Source: Flagellimonas sp. HMM57
GTDB lineage: Bacteria > Bacteroidota > Bacteroidia > Flavobacteriales > Flavobacteriaceae
Assembly (NCBI RefSeq): GCF_021390175.1
Contig: NZ_CP090004.1
Coordinates: 2,967,001 to 3,031,000 of the forward strand
Length of the DNA stretch: 64,000 nt
Direction of reading: 5' to 3'
In this document: piece after piece, positions 34,729-43,526 of the stretch
Position numbering within the stretch: position 1 is the first letter of the stretch
How the letters are laid out: the number at the start of each line of letters is the position of its first letter
Made by a program: the position numbers and the translations under genes
Notes under the pieces: model-generated
Seen by the model: the letters and a program-made list of their open reading frames with translations, nothing else
Told to the model about the DNA's origin: nothing
The model's database searches: none

Positions 34729-35136
34729 TTAATTTATTAGATTGTTCATTTTTACAATATAACTGACTACAATGGTTATCCCGGTGAGCAACATCAAGAA
34801 TAACTTGATCTGATACCCATACTTGATTTTAAAAAAGGTATTTGTAATTAAAAAAAGAAGGAGTGTCAAGATAAAATAAATCGCTGGATACATTTTGAAT
34901 GCGGCCAAAAATTCTCCATGCAGTAATAAATCCAAAGACCGTTGTACACCACAGCCAGGACATTCCACGCCAAATAACTGTTTATTTAGGCATGGCAGCA
35001 TAAATTCCCTAGTATCCAATGATACCAGCATAGGTTGTTGATGCATTCCAATCATTACTGTCGAGAAAAATACTACTATTTTTGCGATTGTTAAAGTTTT
35101 CCAATTTTTTTTAGATATAAATACACGTGGCAACAT
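34729..35136 (-). CDS. DUF2752 membrane protein
   Basis: A 135-residue protein with three membrane helices and the DUF2752 hallmark C-P-x-C-G-x-x-R in FGVECPGCGVQRSLDLL. The Cys/Arg cluster may bind a metal or ligand; the family function is unknown. The apparent ATG (35136) lies within the first codons of the divergent Smr gene, so the true start may be a downstream codon such as the Met near residue 28 (MIGMHQQ). The conserved region begins at about residue 45. It leads the CCC-protein run. Confidence 0.82.
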   Translation of the reverse strand: MLPRVFISKKNWKTLTIAKIVVFFSTVMIGMHQQPMLVSLDTREFMLPCLNKQLFGVECPGCGVQRSLDLLLHGEFLAAFKMYPAIYFILTLLLFLITNTFFKIKYGYQIKLFLMLLTGITIVVSYIVKMNNLIN

Positions 35137-35669
35137 TTAAAATAGGTGATCAGGTCGAGGTTTTGGATGAAGACATATCTGGGCAAATAAGTGGTATTGA
35201 GGGCACAAGAATAACCATAACCACTGCTGACGGTTTTCCTATGGAATATTCTGCTAAAGAATTGGTTAAGGTCAGTGATGGCATTCGTATTACTAGCTAT
35301 GAAATTGAAAAAATAAAAAAAGAAAAAGAACTTCCGAAGAAGAAACTTGGTAACGCACCTAAACCAAAAGAAAGAAATTTACCTAAAATGGAGGTGGATC
35401 TCCACATAAATCAGCTAGTACCATCTACTAAAGGGCTTTCGAACTTTGATATGCTGAACCTACAGTTGGAAACCGCAAAGAGGCAATTGGATTTCGCTAT
35501 AAAAAAACGCATTCAAAAAGTTGTCTTTATCCATGGTATAGGAGAGGGTATTCTAAAAGAAGAGCTACATTATCTCTTCAACAGATATGACAATTTAAAA
35601 TTCTACGATGCCGATTACCAAAAATATGGCTTGGGCGCTACCGAAGTTTATATTTTTCAAAACAGTTAG
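35127..35669 (+). CDS. Smr domain protein with DUF2027-like N-terminus
   Basis: A 180-residue protein. The N-terminal 45 residues (VATFKIGDQVEVLDEDISGQ) form a small SH3-like/KOW-type barrel. The C-terminal half is an Smr domain: VDLHINQLVPS, ETAKRQLDFAIKKRIQKVVF and HGIGEGILKEELHY. Smr domains are nucleases or nucleic-acid binders in MutS2-type proteins and ribosome-collision responses. The start is GTG 35127 and overlaps the divergent DUF2752 5' end by ten bases. The stop overlaps the convergent lipoprotein stop by four bases. Confidence 0.87.
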   Translation: MATFKIGDQVEVLDEDISGQISGIEGTRITITTADGFPMEYSAKELVKVSDGIRITSYEIEKIKKEKELPKKKLGNAPKPKERNLPKMEVDLHINQLVPSTKGLSNFDMLNLQLETAKRQLDFAIKKRIQKVVFIHGIGEGILKEELHYLFNRYDNLKFYDADYQKYGLGATEVYIFQNS

Positions 35670-36646
35670 CTGCTCGTAGTAGTGAACGTCCCAAAAACAT
35701 AAGGCTCCTCTTCAAAAGTACCAGCATTTGCCTCATTCAAATCTTGAAGGGCAAAATCGGAAAGCGAAATAGTATGTGTATAGGTAATTACACCTTCTGT
35801 GTTCGGTTCAGATGCTGTTGTAGATACAGATACCGTTCCCTCGGTGGTGGAAAATTCATTTTCAAGATTTATTGCTTCAATCCCAGCACAAACACTATCT
35901 GTTGTTACCGTAGTCAAAGCAGTACCATTTTTGAATATGATACTCTCGGACAAGGTTGCTTCCCTAGGGGTTTCACCCGTTTCAGAGTTTGCCAAAAGAC
36001 TGGTAGGGATAGTTAAATTAAGGTATTCATCGTTTAAAATCTTAGTCAGTACAGTATTTTCACCCGTGTCTTCGCAAGAATTGATGGTAACGTCTTCAAA
36101 GTTTGCAAAAAACTGTGCAACACTACTCTCTTCGGTAGTGGTATATTCCCCAAAATCTATACCTGTCTGATCGGTCAAACTCTCGCCTTGACTATTAACT
36201 AGCGTAACTTCTAAAATTCTGATTTCATGATTGTATACTTTGGAGGTACGCGATACCGTATCAAGCGTACTTATAATCTGAACGGTTCCACCCGTCGCGC
36301 TTATTTCTTCCGTAACAGTAGGTGTTGAGGGTGGAATTTCATCACAAAAATAGGCTTGTGTAACATCGTCGGAGAAAAGACGGTAGGTCAAATTGGATTG
36401 GGTGGGTATACTACTAAGAATGGGGTCATCGGATGGAGCATTCTCAATAAGATTTGCTTGTAGATCCAATATGAGCGTTTCATCACTATTGATTTTAAAG
36501 AGCAGGGTGGTCTCGGTATCGTCTTGGCCTTGGTCACAAAATTGGATAGATCCTTCATCAAAATCAACTGCCTCGATTTGTAAATCTCCATCGCCACAAG
36601 AATATAGCAAACATAAAAATAGAACTGGGAGGAAAATATTTCTCAT
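35666..36646 (-). CDS. Hypothetical lipoprotein
   Basis: A 326-residue lipoprotein with lipobox LLYSC (Cys17). The mature part is acidic, rich in T/S/E/D, beta-type and apparently two tandem repeats of a unit beginning with a C-D-x-G or C-E-D-x-G block (SIQFCDQGQDDTETTLLFKI and TINSCEDTGENTVLTKI). The second half of each unit has a cysteine (YFCDEIPPSTP and DSVCAGIEAI). The repeat suggests internal duplication of one domain. No family is recognised. It is a surface or periplasmic lipoprotein by inference. Confidence 0.75.
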   Translation of the reverse strand: MRNIFLPVLFLCLLYSCGDGDLQIEAVDFDEGSIQFCDQGQDDTETTLLFKINSDETLILDLQANLIENAPSDDPILSSIPTQSNLTYRLFSDDVTQAYFCDEIPPSTPTVTEEISATGGTVQIISTLDTVSRTSKVYNHEIRILEVTLVNSQGESLTDQTGIDFGEYTTTEESSVAQFFANFEDVTINSCEDTGENTVLTKILNDEYLNLTIPTSLLANSETGETPREATLSESIIFKNGTALTTVTTDSVCAGIEAINLENEFSTTEGTVSVSTTASEPNTEGVITYTHTISLSDFALQDLNEANAGTFEEEPYVFGTFTTTSS

Positions 36647-36723
36647 GTGTCAAATTTAAAGGAATTCCATTTTAATAGCCTAACCCTTGTCCACACTTTA
36701 AAAGAAATTAACTTTATTTCGCT

Positions 36724-36731
36724 TATTTTTG
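36724..36731 (+). promoter_or_regulatory. -7 box of the cysteine desulfurase gene
   Basis: TATTTTTG is a perfect TAnnTTTG box 27 bases before the ATG, leaving a leader of about 20 bases. I found no TTG at the normal upstream distance, so this is a partial promoter match. Confidence 0.45.
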
Positions 36732-36758
36732 AGGCCATCAAAATTCAACAAACCGACC

Positions 36759-37907
36759 ATGCAAAAAGTGTATTTGGATAATGCAGCCACTACTCAGGTA
36801 AGAGACGAGGTCATTGCAAGAATGCAGGAGGCACTTGTCTCATTTTATGGAAACCCTTCTTCAACCCATAGTTATGGCAGGTCTGCCAAAACTGCGGTAG
36901 AAAAGGCACGTAAAGCCATTGCAAAGATTTTAAATGCCCAAGCATCTGAGATAATCTTTACCTCTGGCGGTACCGAGGCGGATAACATGATTTTGCGTTG
37001 TGCGGTCAGGGATTTGGGCGTTACGACCATCATTACTTCCAAAATTGAACACCATGCCGTACTCCATACCGCTGAAGAATTGGAGAAAGAATACAATATC
37101 TCGCTACAGTTCGTGGATTTGGATGCCGATGGAAATCCAGTGTTGGAGCATTTAAAAGCGTTGTTGACAAAAGATGACTCAAAAAAGTTGGTAAGCCTGA
37201 TGCATATCAATAATGAAATTGGTAATATTATTGATATTGACACCATTGGGGAAATATGCAAAGAACATGGAGCCCTCTTTCATTCCGATACGGTTCAATC
37301 TGTAGGACATTATGCATGGGATGTTCAAAAAACACCAATCGATTTTTTTACTGCAGCAGCGCATAAATTTCATGGACCCAAGGGAATTGGTTTTGCTTTC
37401 ATTAGAAAAAATTCGGGATTAAAGCCAATGATTTTCGGGGGTTCTCAAGAACGCGGCTTTAGAGCGGGGACAGAACCATTTCATAATATTGTAGGGCTCG
37501 AAGAAGCCTTTCTGAAGGCATACGATAATCTTGAGGATGAGACGAAGTTTGTAAAAGAATTAAAAAGCTACTTTGTGGAAAAGATAAAAAAAGAGATTCC
37601 AGAAGTAAGCTTCAATGGGTTTTCTGATGATTTGGAAAAAAGTACCTACACGTTAACGAACGTGCGACTTCCTTTTGACAAACAGAAGGGGTTGATGTTA
37701 CTTTTCCATTTGGACATGAAGGGTATCGCCTGTTCCAAAGGGAGCGCTTGCCAGTCTGGAAGCAATTTGGGGTCACATGTGTTAACGGAAATTCTACCTG
37801 AAAAAGAATTGGAAAAACCATCATTACGGTTTTCCTTTTCCAAATACAACACCAAAGAAGAGCTTGATTATACTATTGAAGTTTTAAAAGAATTTGCCGA
37901 AAGCTAG
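36759..37907 (+). CDS. Cysteine desulfurase (NifS/IscS class)
   Basis: PLP enzyme of 382 residues. YLDNAATTQVRDEV opens the fold, SKIEHHAVLHT gives the substrate-binding His pair, and the Schiff-base lysine is in AAAHKFHGPKGIGF. The persulfide cysteine lies in GSACQSGSNLG, the class I/II NifS-like loop. It takes sulfur from cysteine for Fe-S cluster or thiol biosynthesis. ATG 36759 gives the expected N-terminus; the codon at 36729 is a TTG in the leader. It is a single gene rather than part of an iscU/suf cluster, so it may serve tRNA thiolation or general sulfur supply. Confidence 0.94.
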   Translation: MQKVYLDNAATTQVRDEVIARMQEALVSFYGNPSSTHSYGRSAKTAVEKARKAIAKILNAQASEIIFTSGGTEADNMILRCAVRDLGVTTIITSKIEHHAVLHTAEELEKEYNISLQFVDLDADGNPVLEHLKALLTKDDSKKLVSLMHINNEIGNIIDIDTIGEICKEHGALFHSDTVQSVGHYAWDVQKTPIDFFTAAAHKFHGPKGIGFAFIRKNSGLKPMIFGGSQERGFRAGTEPFHNIVGLEEAFLKAYDNLEDETKFVKELKSYFVEKIKKEIPEVSFNGFSDDLEKSTYTLTNVRLPFDKQKGLMLLFHLDMKGIACSKGSACQSGSNLGSHVLTEILPEKELEKPSLRFSFSKYNTKEELDYTIEVLKEFAES

Positions 37908-38557
37908 CTTTTGTTCTTTCGCTGTTTCTTTTCTTTATCGTAAGGGAATTTACGAGATGCCAACTTCATCATTCTATCAATTAACTCGGTAGTATTTTTT
38001 CCGGTTTTTTTTGTGATGGCTTTTTCGTATTTCCATAAAAGTTTTCCAGAATTGCCATCACTTACCTTGACACCGATTCTGCCGTAGTTGGCATCTCCAC
38101 TAAAATAGTCCAAAAGATTAAAGTCCGTAGGAACACCTTTGGAAAGTAGAATGTTCAGATTTAGGTTGCCGCTTATAATCCCATCCACTTTTAGGATTTT
38201 GGTCAATTCGTTGATGGTGTAGATATCCAGATTATCATAAGTAATACCATTTTGGGTCAAAATAGCGTTAGTGTCTTCTATGTTCTGGAACTCTACATTA
38301 AATTTTTTCCGTTTTTTCCGTTTTGAAAAATAGGTTTCCAAGGCATTTTGGACTGCATACCCTTCTTTTTTAGCCAATCCTTTCAATTCCAATTGATTTA
38401 CATCCCGTTTTAAATCCAAGCTGGCAATAAATGGGACAATGGCCAAAATTTTATGGTCCTTGGTCAATTCGTCGAACTTTCTGTTTTCGTAGATGTTTTT
38501 TTGCGCTGTACCAAAAGCTACGGTTACAAGTGCAATACATACTATAATCTTTTTCAT
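37904..38557 (-). CDS. Exported hypothetical protein
   Basis: A 217-residue exported protein with signal peptide KKIIVCIALVTVAFGTAQ. The mature part is a mixed alpha/beta domain (KILAIVPFIASLDLKRDVNQ, NALETYFSKRKKRKKF, ELTKILKVDGIISGNLNLN, VKVSDGNSGKLLWKYEKA). That layout is reminiscent of the CsgG/LpoB-like periplasmic fold, where a P-x-Y-start strand and a GDG-type loop occur. The resemblance is weak. It overlaps the convergent cysteine desulfurase stop by four bases and lies nine bases after the TonB receptor stop on the same strand. Confidence 0.7.
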   Translation of the reverse strand: MKKIIVCIALVTVAFGTAQKNIYENRKFDELTKDHKILAIVPFIASLDLKRDVNQLELKGLAKKEGYAVQNALETYFSKRKKRKKFNVEFQNIEDTNAILTQNGITYDNLDIYTINELTKILKVDGIISGNLNLNILLSKGVPTDFNLLDYFSGDANYGRIGVKVSDGNSGKLLWKYEKAITKKTGKNTTELIDRMMKLASRKFPYDKEKKQRKNKS

Positions 38558-38566
38558 CAGCTTCGT

Positions 38567-41041
38567 TTAAAATCGCATTCCAAATTTAACGTTGAGAATA
38601 CGACTTGTAAGAAAATTGGGAACCGCAAATTGCCGTTGTGTATCTACATCCCTAATCCATGTATTTGTAATTGAATTTTGGTTGTTGAACACATTGAAAA
38701 TTTCAAAACCCGCACTAAATTCCTTAAATCTGTGCAACCAATGTCCTTTTGAGTACTGGTTGTTTCTGTCCGCAAAAATATAGGAAATTCCCATATCCGC
38801 CCTTCTATAGTCTCTTAATCTATTCTGAAAATCATAGGGGTCAGCATTATTTGGCGATCCGCCTGGAACGCCTGTGTTGTAAACCAGATTTAGATAGAGC
38901 TTAAGATTTGGAATTGTGGGCATATAGTCCTGAAATAAAACGGCAAACTTCAAGCGTTGGTCCGTAGGTCTTGAAATAAAGCCCCTATCATTACTATTTT
39001 CTTCAGTTTGAAGATACCCTAGACTTACCCATGATTCGGCCCCGGGCACAAAAGTTCCTGTCAACCTAAAATCAAATCCATAAGCGTAGGCAGTTGCATT
39101 ATTATCGGCAGCGTATCGTATTCTAACATCTTCTATAGTGTAGGTGTTAACATTGACCAAGTCTTTATAGTAGGCTTCACCGATCAGGGTAAACGGTCTG
39201 TTCCAAAGGTTAAAACTGTACTCGCTGCCCAAAACATAGTGTACGGATTTTTGCGCTTCCACATTTGGATTGATTGTACCCGTAATATCCCGTAATTCCC
39301 TATAAAAAGGAGGTTGTTGGTAACTCCCAATGGCAAATCGGAACAATATATCCTTTTTCCAATCCGGTTTTATGGAAAACTGACCCCTGGGACTAAATAG
39401 TGTTTGTGAGTTTTTGGAAAATCCTTCACCACTTAAAATCCAATTTTGTGCCCTGATCCCAAGATTGAAATAAACATCATGCTTACCAAGCTTTGTTTGC
39501 TGGCCGTACTGTGCAAATCCAGAAAATCGATTTGTTTTTACAAAATTGGTTGCCTGTACACTTTCAAAAGCAACAATATCACCTGTAAATGGTTCTTCTG
39601 GTTGATTATTTACAAATTCCGGTGTTCGTGGTCTAATAAAGAAGCCAGCAGAATCTATGAATTCAGATTCCCTAAGTTGGTCACGGATATCTTCGTGGGC
39701 GAATTTTAAGCCCCATTCCAAAGACCGTCCCTCTTTATTGTATTTTCCTCTATGCGAAAGATTAAAAATAAGGGCGTCCAGTTTGTTTCTGGCTCTATTG
39801 AATTGCGAACCGATTCCCCTTGGGTTTGATACGCTCCCTAAATTTTCACTTCCAAGATCAGTATTGATATCTGCCAGTTCGTAAGAGGCAATAATATCTG
39901 AAAACTCCTCCTCTTGCGCATGATAAATAGATGTTGTGACATCTACTTTGGTATTATCATTAACAACATAATCTGCTTTTAAGGCTCCTAAAATATTATT
40001 GTATTTGTTGTTTTCTTCACCTTCATAAAATACCAGTAAAGCTCTAGGATCATTGATGGTCCCAAAATTGGTTTGTCTGCTTAACGGTTCGTTCTGATAA
40101 TCGTTTATAGAATAGGTGCCTAGAAAATTAAGGTGGAATTTTTTTGAAAAGCGGTAAGTTAAATAACTCTGTACATCTACAAACGTGGGCGTTAAATTCG
40201 TTTCTGTTTGTTGACTGTTCACAAATAGGCTATTATCCCTGTAGCGAACTCCTGTAATGCTTGTAAATCTTTTGTTCTTGGATGCGGTTTCTAAAGTGGT
40301 ACTTGCTCCAAGAAGGCTTGCATCCACTCGCAATCCAAAACCAACAGGATTTTTATAAGTGATGTCCAGAACCGAAGATAAGCGGTCACCATACTTTGCC
40401 TGAAACCCACCTGCAGAGAATTCCAGTTCAGAAATCAAATCGCTGTTTACAAAACTTAATCCTTCTTGTTGTGCGGAACGCACTAAAAAAGGACGGTATA
40501 CCTCTATTCCGTTGACGTAGACCAGATTCTCGTCAAAATTACCACCGCGCACATTGTATTGCGTGCTCAACTCATTGTTAAAAGATACCCCGGGCAACAG
40601 CTTAAGAATGTTTTCTATTCCAGCATTAGCTCCTGGAATATTCCTGATAATTTCTGGAGGAATCGTAGTGATACCCTCCACACTTTTTTTTCCTGTAGGG
40701 GAAACTTCTACACCAGCAACCTGAATTACTGTCGCTTTCATCACAGGATTAAACTCAAAGGTTTCGTTTGTGGTCAAGACCAGGTTTTTCAAAACAATAT
40801 CCTTGTGTCCAAGATGGGAAAATGTGATGGTGTTATTAATATCTGCGGTCAATTCAAGCAAGAAATACCCGTTTGCACTGGTGGTAGTGCCTATTTTTCC
40901 TGTTGATATGTTTACATCTGATAGTGGTTTGTTATTCTCGTCCAAAACCGTACCGACCAAATTGGCGGTTTGCGCCGTACCGGCAACCATCCAAAAAAAG
41001 AAGAAAATTACAGGTAGAGGTTTTGGATGGATCAAATACAC
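38567..41041 (-). CDS. TonB-dependent outer-membrane receptor
   Basis: An 824-residue receptor. The signal peptide is followed by a carboxypeptidase-like regulatory domain (LVGTVLDENNKPLSDVNIST, TSANGYFLLEL). Then come a plug domain (ILKLLPGVSFNNELSTQYNV and FAGGFQAKYG-type blocks such as LEFSAGGFQAKYGDRLSS) and a beta-barrel ending in an aromatic residue (KFGMRF). It has no adjacent SusD partner, so it is not a SusC-type system. The start is GTG at 41041 and overlaps the TAG of the upstream M23 gene (TAGTG), so the two are coupled. Substrate unknown. Confidence 0.93.
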   Translation of the reverse strand: MYLIHPKPLPVIFFFFWMVAGTAQTANLVGTVLDENNKPLSDVNISTGKIGTTTSANGYFLLELTADINNTITFSHLGHKDIVLKNLVLTTNETFEFNPVMKATVIQVAGVEVSPTGKKSVEGITTIPPEIIRNIPGANAGIENILKLLPGVSFNNELSTQYNVRGGNFDENLVYVNGIEVYRPFLVRSAQQEGLSFVNSDLISELEFSAGGFQAKYGDRLSSVLDITYKNPVGFGLRVDASLLGASTTLETASKNKRFTSITGVRYRDNSLFVNSQQTETNLTPTFVDVQSYLTYRFSKKFHLNFLGTYSINDYQNEPLSRQTNFGTINDPRALLVFYEGEENNKYNNILGALKADYVVNDNTKVDVTTSIYHAQEEEFSDIIASYELADINTDLGSENLGSVSNPRGIGSQFNRARNKLDALIFNLSHRGKYNKEGRSLEWGLKFAHEDIRDQLRESEFIDSAGFFIRPRTPEFVNNQPEEPFTGDIVAFESVQATNFVKTNRFSGFAQYGQQTKLGKHDVYFNLGIRAQNWILSGEGFSKNSQTLFSPRGQFSIKPDWKKDILFRFAIGSYQQPPFYRELRDITGTINPNVEAQKSVHYVLGSEYSFNLWNRPFTLIGEAYYKDLVNVNTYTIEDVRIRYAADNNATAYAYGFDFRLTGTFVPGAESWVSLGYLQTEENSNDRGFISRPTDQRLKFAVLFQDYMPTIPNLKLYLNLVYNTGVPGGSPNNADPYDFQNRLRDYRRADMGISYIFADRNNQYSKGHWLHRFKEFSAGFEIFNVFNNQNSITNTWIRDVDTQRQFAVPNFLTSRILNVKFGMRF

Positions 41042-42732
41042 TATTTTCTAAAAAAAGTAGATTTAAAAGTACTCGTATTGCCAACATTATCGGTAACAAT
41101 GACCTTTAGGTCACATTGGGTCTTGTTCAATATCTTGTCGTCAAAATTGTAGGTGAGCGTTTTTGTTTTAGGCTCATATTCCATAAGAATCCATTCACCG
41201 TTCAATGTGGCATTATATGTTTTAACCCCGCTTAAGTCATCTGCAATTTCCAAGCTTAGATAACTGTAATTGCTCAACCATTGTTTTTCTTTAAAATTTC
41301 TCGCCTTGATTGTTGGTGGTACGCTGTCCTTGGCAAGAGTATAGGTGCCAAATGTTTTGGTGCGCGTAGTAAAGGAACCGTCCCGTTTGTACGTTCTTGA
41401 GTGTCTTGGCTTGTTCTTGCTATCAAGACGAGCTATAAATAGTTGTTTTCTTTCTTCGGGCTCACGTTTGGATACATCAAAGCTAATGGTGAAATTTCTA
41501 TGTGCTGCCACGCTATTGTCATGTATTTGGATAGTATCCTTCCCTTTTTTTAAATCGATATAAAAATCCTTATAAAATGTGTTGGATGGGAAGTAGACCT
41601 TCGCAGCTCCCAAATCAAAATTATTGGGCTTGTCCGCAATGATAAAATCGGTGGTTTTGGAAATATCCTTATTTACCTTGACAGTTTCTCTTTTTCCTTC
41701 TACGGGAATACGGAGCTCGGTAGTGTTTCCATGAAAATCGGATATGGTGATTTGTACTGCGTAAGAAAGTCCATCTTTGACCTCTATTTTACCGTTGTTA
41801 TGCAACGTTTTGTATATGGCGAGTCTGTTATGTGGTTCTTTAAAGCATTTTTGGACTCGTTGTCTATACTTCCCAAAATGGGCATAGTCGATAAGGGTGT
41901 TGATATATCTTGTTTCTGTAAATGAAAACGTTTCAAAATCATACTCGGAGTATGTTTTGCCATTTACCGTTTGTCTCACCGAGTATACTCCATTTTGATT
42001 TGCGGCCAGATCTTGGCGGTCAAATCCGTTAAACCCAAAACCAATAGTTCCTATGGCGGTTACCTTATCGGCTAAAAAAGAACCGTCTGGCTGTTTGGTG
42101 AAGTTAAGTTGAATTTTTTCTGCACTCTGGTTCAGTACGGCTTCATCGGATAAGGGATATCCAAAAAGCCCTAAAAGGGTGGGGTTGGTTGCATCTCTAA
42201 CTTCATAGCCGTATAAAAGTGGGTTGGTAGGCTTTTCGGTAACGCTGCTTCGTATTTCAAAATGTAGATGTGGGCCAGCGGAACCACCAGAATTACCGGA
42301 ATACCCAATAGTATTTCCTTTAATAACTTTTAATTCTCCATAATCAGGGAAAACCTCGACTTCGAAAGATTGTTTCTTGTACTGGATTTTTTTAATATAC
42401 GCCTCAATCTCTGGACTAAATTTTTGGAGGTGTGCATACACAGACGTATACCCATTGGGGTGAGCAATGTACAATGCTTTTCCATACCCCCATAGCGATA
42501 CTTTAATTCGGGTTACCGTACCATCTGCAATGGTGAGTACAGGTAATCCCTCTCGCCTTTGTGTCTTTATGTCTATACCGGAATGAAAATGATTGGACCG
42601 CAGTTCACCAAAAGTACCGGATAAAATCAAAGGTATTTCTAGAGGGGAGCCAAATACATCTTGTGGATATTCTTTTTGGGAGAAAAGGGACATGGAGAGT
42701 AAAAAAACAACTCCAAAAAAATGAAAGCGCAT
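41041..42732 (-). CDS. Secreted M23 family metallopeptidase
   Basis: A 563-residue exported protein with signal peptide FFGVVFLLSMSLFSQ. The LytM domain is near the N-terminus: H-x-G-x-D in FHSGIDIKTQ, VYAHLQKFS and GPHLHFEIR. The C-terminal 350 residues are beta-sandwich modules without catalytic motifs, as in many Bacteroidota peptidases. It should cleave peptidoglycan cross-links or act as a regulator of such enzymes. It is translationally coupled to the TonB receptor through the TAGTG overlap. Its upstream gap is shared with the divergent zapB-zapA promoter. Confidence 0.92.
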   Translation of the reverse strand: MRFHFFGVVFLLSMSLFSQKEYPQDVFGSPLEIPLILSGTFGELRSNHFHSGIDIKTQRREGLPVLTIADGTVTRIKVSLWGYGKALYIAHPNGYTSVYAHLQKFSPEIEAYIKKIQYKKQSFEVEVFPDYGELKVIKGNTIGYSGNSGGSAGPHLHFEIRSSVTEKPTNPLLYGYEVRDATNPTLLGLFGYPLSDEAVLNQSAEKIQLNFTKQPDGSFLADKVTAIGTIGFGFNGFDRQDLAANQNGVYSVRQTVNGKTYSEYDFETFSFTETRYINTLIDYAHFGKYRQRVQKCFKEPHNRLAIYKTLHNNGKIEVKDGLSYAVQITISDFHGNTTELRIPVEGKRETVKVNKDISKTTDFIIADKPNNFDLGAAKVYFPSNTFYKDFYIDLKKGKDTIQIHDNSVAAHRNFTISFDVSKREPEERKQLFIARLDSKNKPRHSRTYKRDGSFTTRTKTFGTYTLAKDSVPPTIKARNFKEKQWLSNYSYLSLEIADDLSGVKTYNATLNGEWILMEYEPKTKTLTYNFDDKILNKTQCDLKVIVTDNVGNTSTFKSTFFRK

Positions 42733-42844
42733 ACGATAGTTTATAATTACTTACGAAAGTAACCAATGTTTTGATTTGTAAAAAGGCTTTTGGAAAGCTT
42801 TGGAGAACCTTAAAGCATTACTTGAAGAATAAATCCTAAAAGTA

Positions 42845-42875
42845 TTGCGAGGTTAGGCAAGGTTGGTTAACTTTG
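42845..42875 (+). promoter_or_regulatory. Promoter of zapB-like/zapA
   Basis: TTG at 42845-42847 and a perfect -7 box TAACTTTG at 42868-42875 are separated by 20 bases, an ideal Bacteroidota promoter. Transcription would start near 42881, 20 bases before the ATG. Confidence 0.75.
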
Positions 42876-42899
42876 TGTGATACGCATTTGTGTTTGCAT

Positions 42900-43190
42900 A
42901 TGGGCGAACTAGTTGAAATTGTTGATTCTTTAGAAAACAAGGTAAGCAAGTTGTTGCACAAGCTAGAACTGTTGCAACAATCAAATACCAGATTACAAGA
43001 GGAATTGAATCTTGTAAAACAAGAAAACCAAAGTAAACAGAGCGCCGTAACGGATTGGGAAGAAAAATACAATTCCCTTAAAATGGCAAATACAATGTTG
43101 GGTAGTAATACAAGTAAAACAGAAGCTAAGCTTAAAATAAATACGTTAATACGCGAACTGGATGTTTGCATTGCCAAGCTTGCAGACTAG
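42900..43190 (+). CDS. ZapB-like coiled-coil protein
   Basis: A 96-residue protein, almost entirely heptad-patterned coiled coil (LVEIVDSLENKVSKLLHKLE and QSNTRLQEELNLVKQENQ). ATG 42900 is preferred to an in-frame codon at 42873. It precedes zapA by 15 bases under one promoter. Its size and helical content match ZapB-type division proteins that cross-link ZapA on the FtsZ ring, but coiled coils are easy to mis-assign, so the name is tentative. Confidence 0.72.
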   Translation: MGELVEIVDSLENKVSKLLHKLELLQQSNTRLQEELNLVKQENQSKQSAVTDWEEKYNSLKMANTMLGSNTSKTEAKLKINTLIRELDVCIAKLAD

Positions 43191-43205
43191 TTCGTTTATA
43201 GAAAT

Positions 43206-43499
43206 ATGGAGGAGAAGCTCAAAATAAAGCTTTCCATTGCAGATAGGGTATACCCACTGACAATAGATCCCAAACAAGAGGAAGGATTAAGGAAAGCGGC
43301 AAAAAACATTGATAATTTAGCCAAAAAGTTTGAGCAAAACTATGCAGTGCGTGACAAGCAAGACGTTTTGGCCATGTGCGCATTACAGTTTGCCTCTAAG
43401 ATTGAGCAAGGCGGAATAGATCGTTCGGAAAATACCAAAGCCGCATTTGAGCGTTTAAGGGCTCTAAACGATTTGGTGCATTCCAAACTTGGCGAATAA
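43206..43499 (+). CDS. zapA: Cell division protein ZapA
   Basis: A 97-residue ZapA with the beta-strand head KIKLSIADRVYPLTIDPKQE and the helix EEGLRKAAKNIDNLAKKFEQN. It then runs as a coiled coil through DVLAMCALQFASKIEQ. It binds and bundles FtsZ filaments at mid-cell. It follows the ZapB-like gene and is followed after 27 bases by the structured RNA and rny. In many bacteria zapA is directly upstream of the 6S RNA gene. Confidence 0.92.
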   Translation: MEEKLKIKLSIADRVYPLTIDPKQEEGLRKAAKNIDNLAKKFEQNYAVRDKQDVLAMCALQFASKIEQGGIDRSENTKAAFERLRALNDLVHSKLGE

Positions 43500-43526
43500 G
43501 TTCTTTTAAATAAAATTATTGTTACT

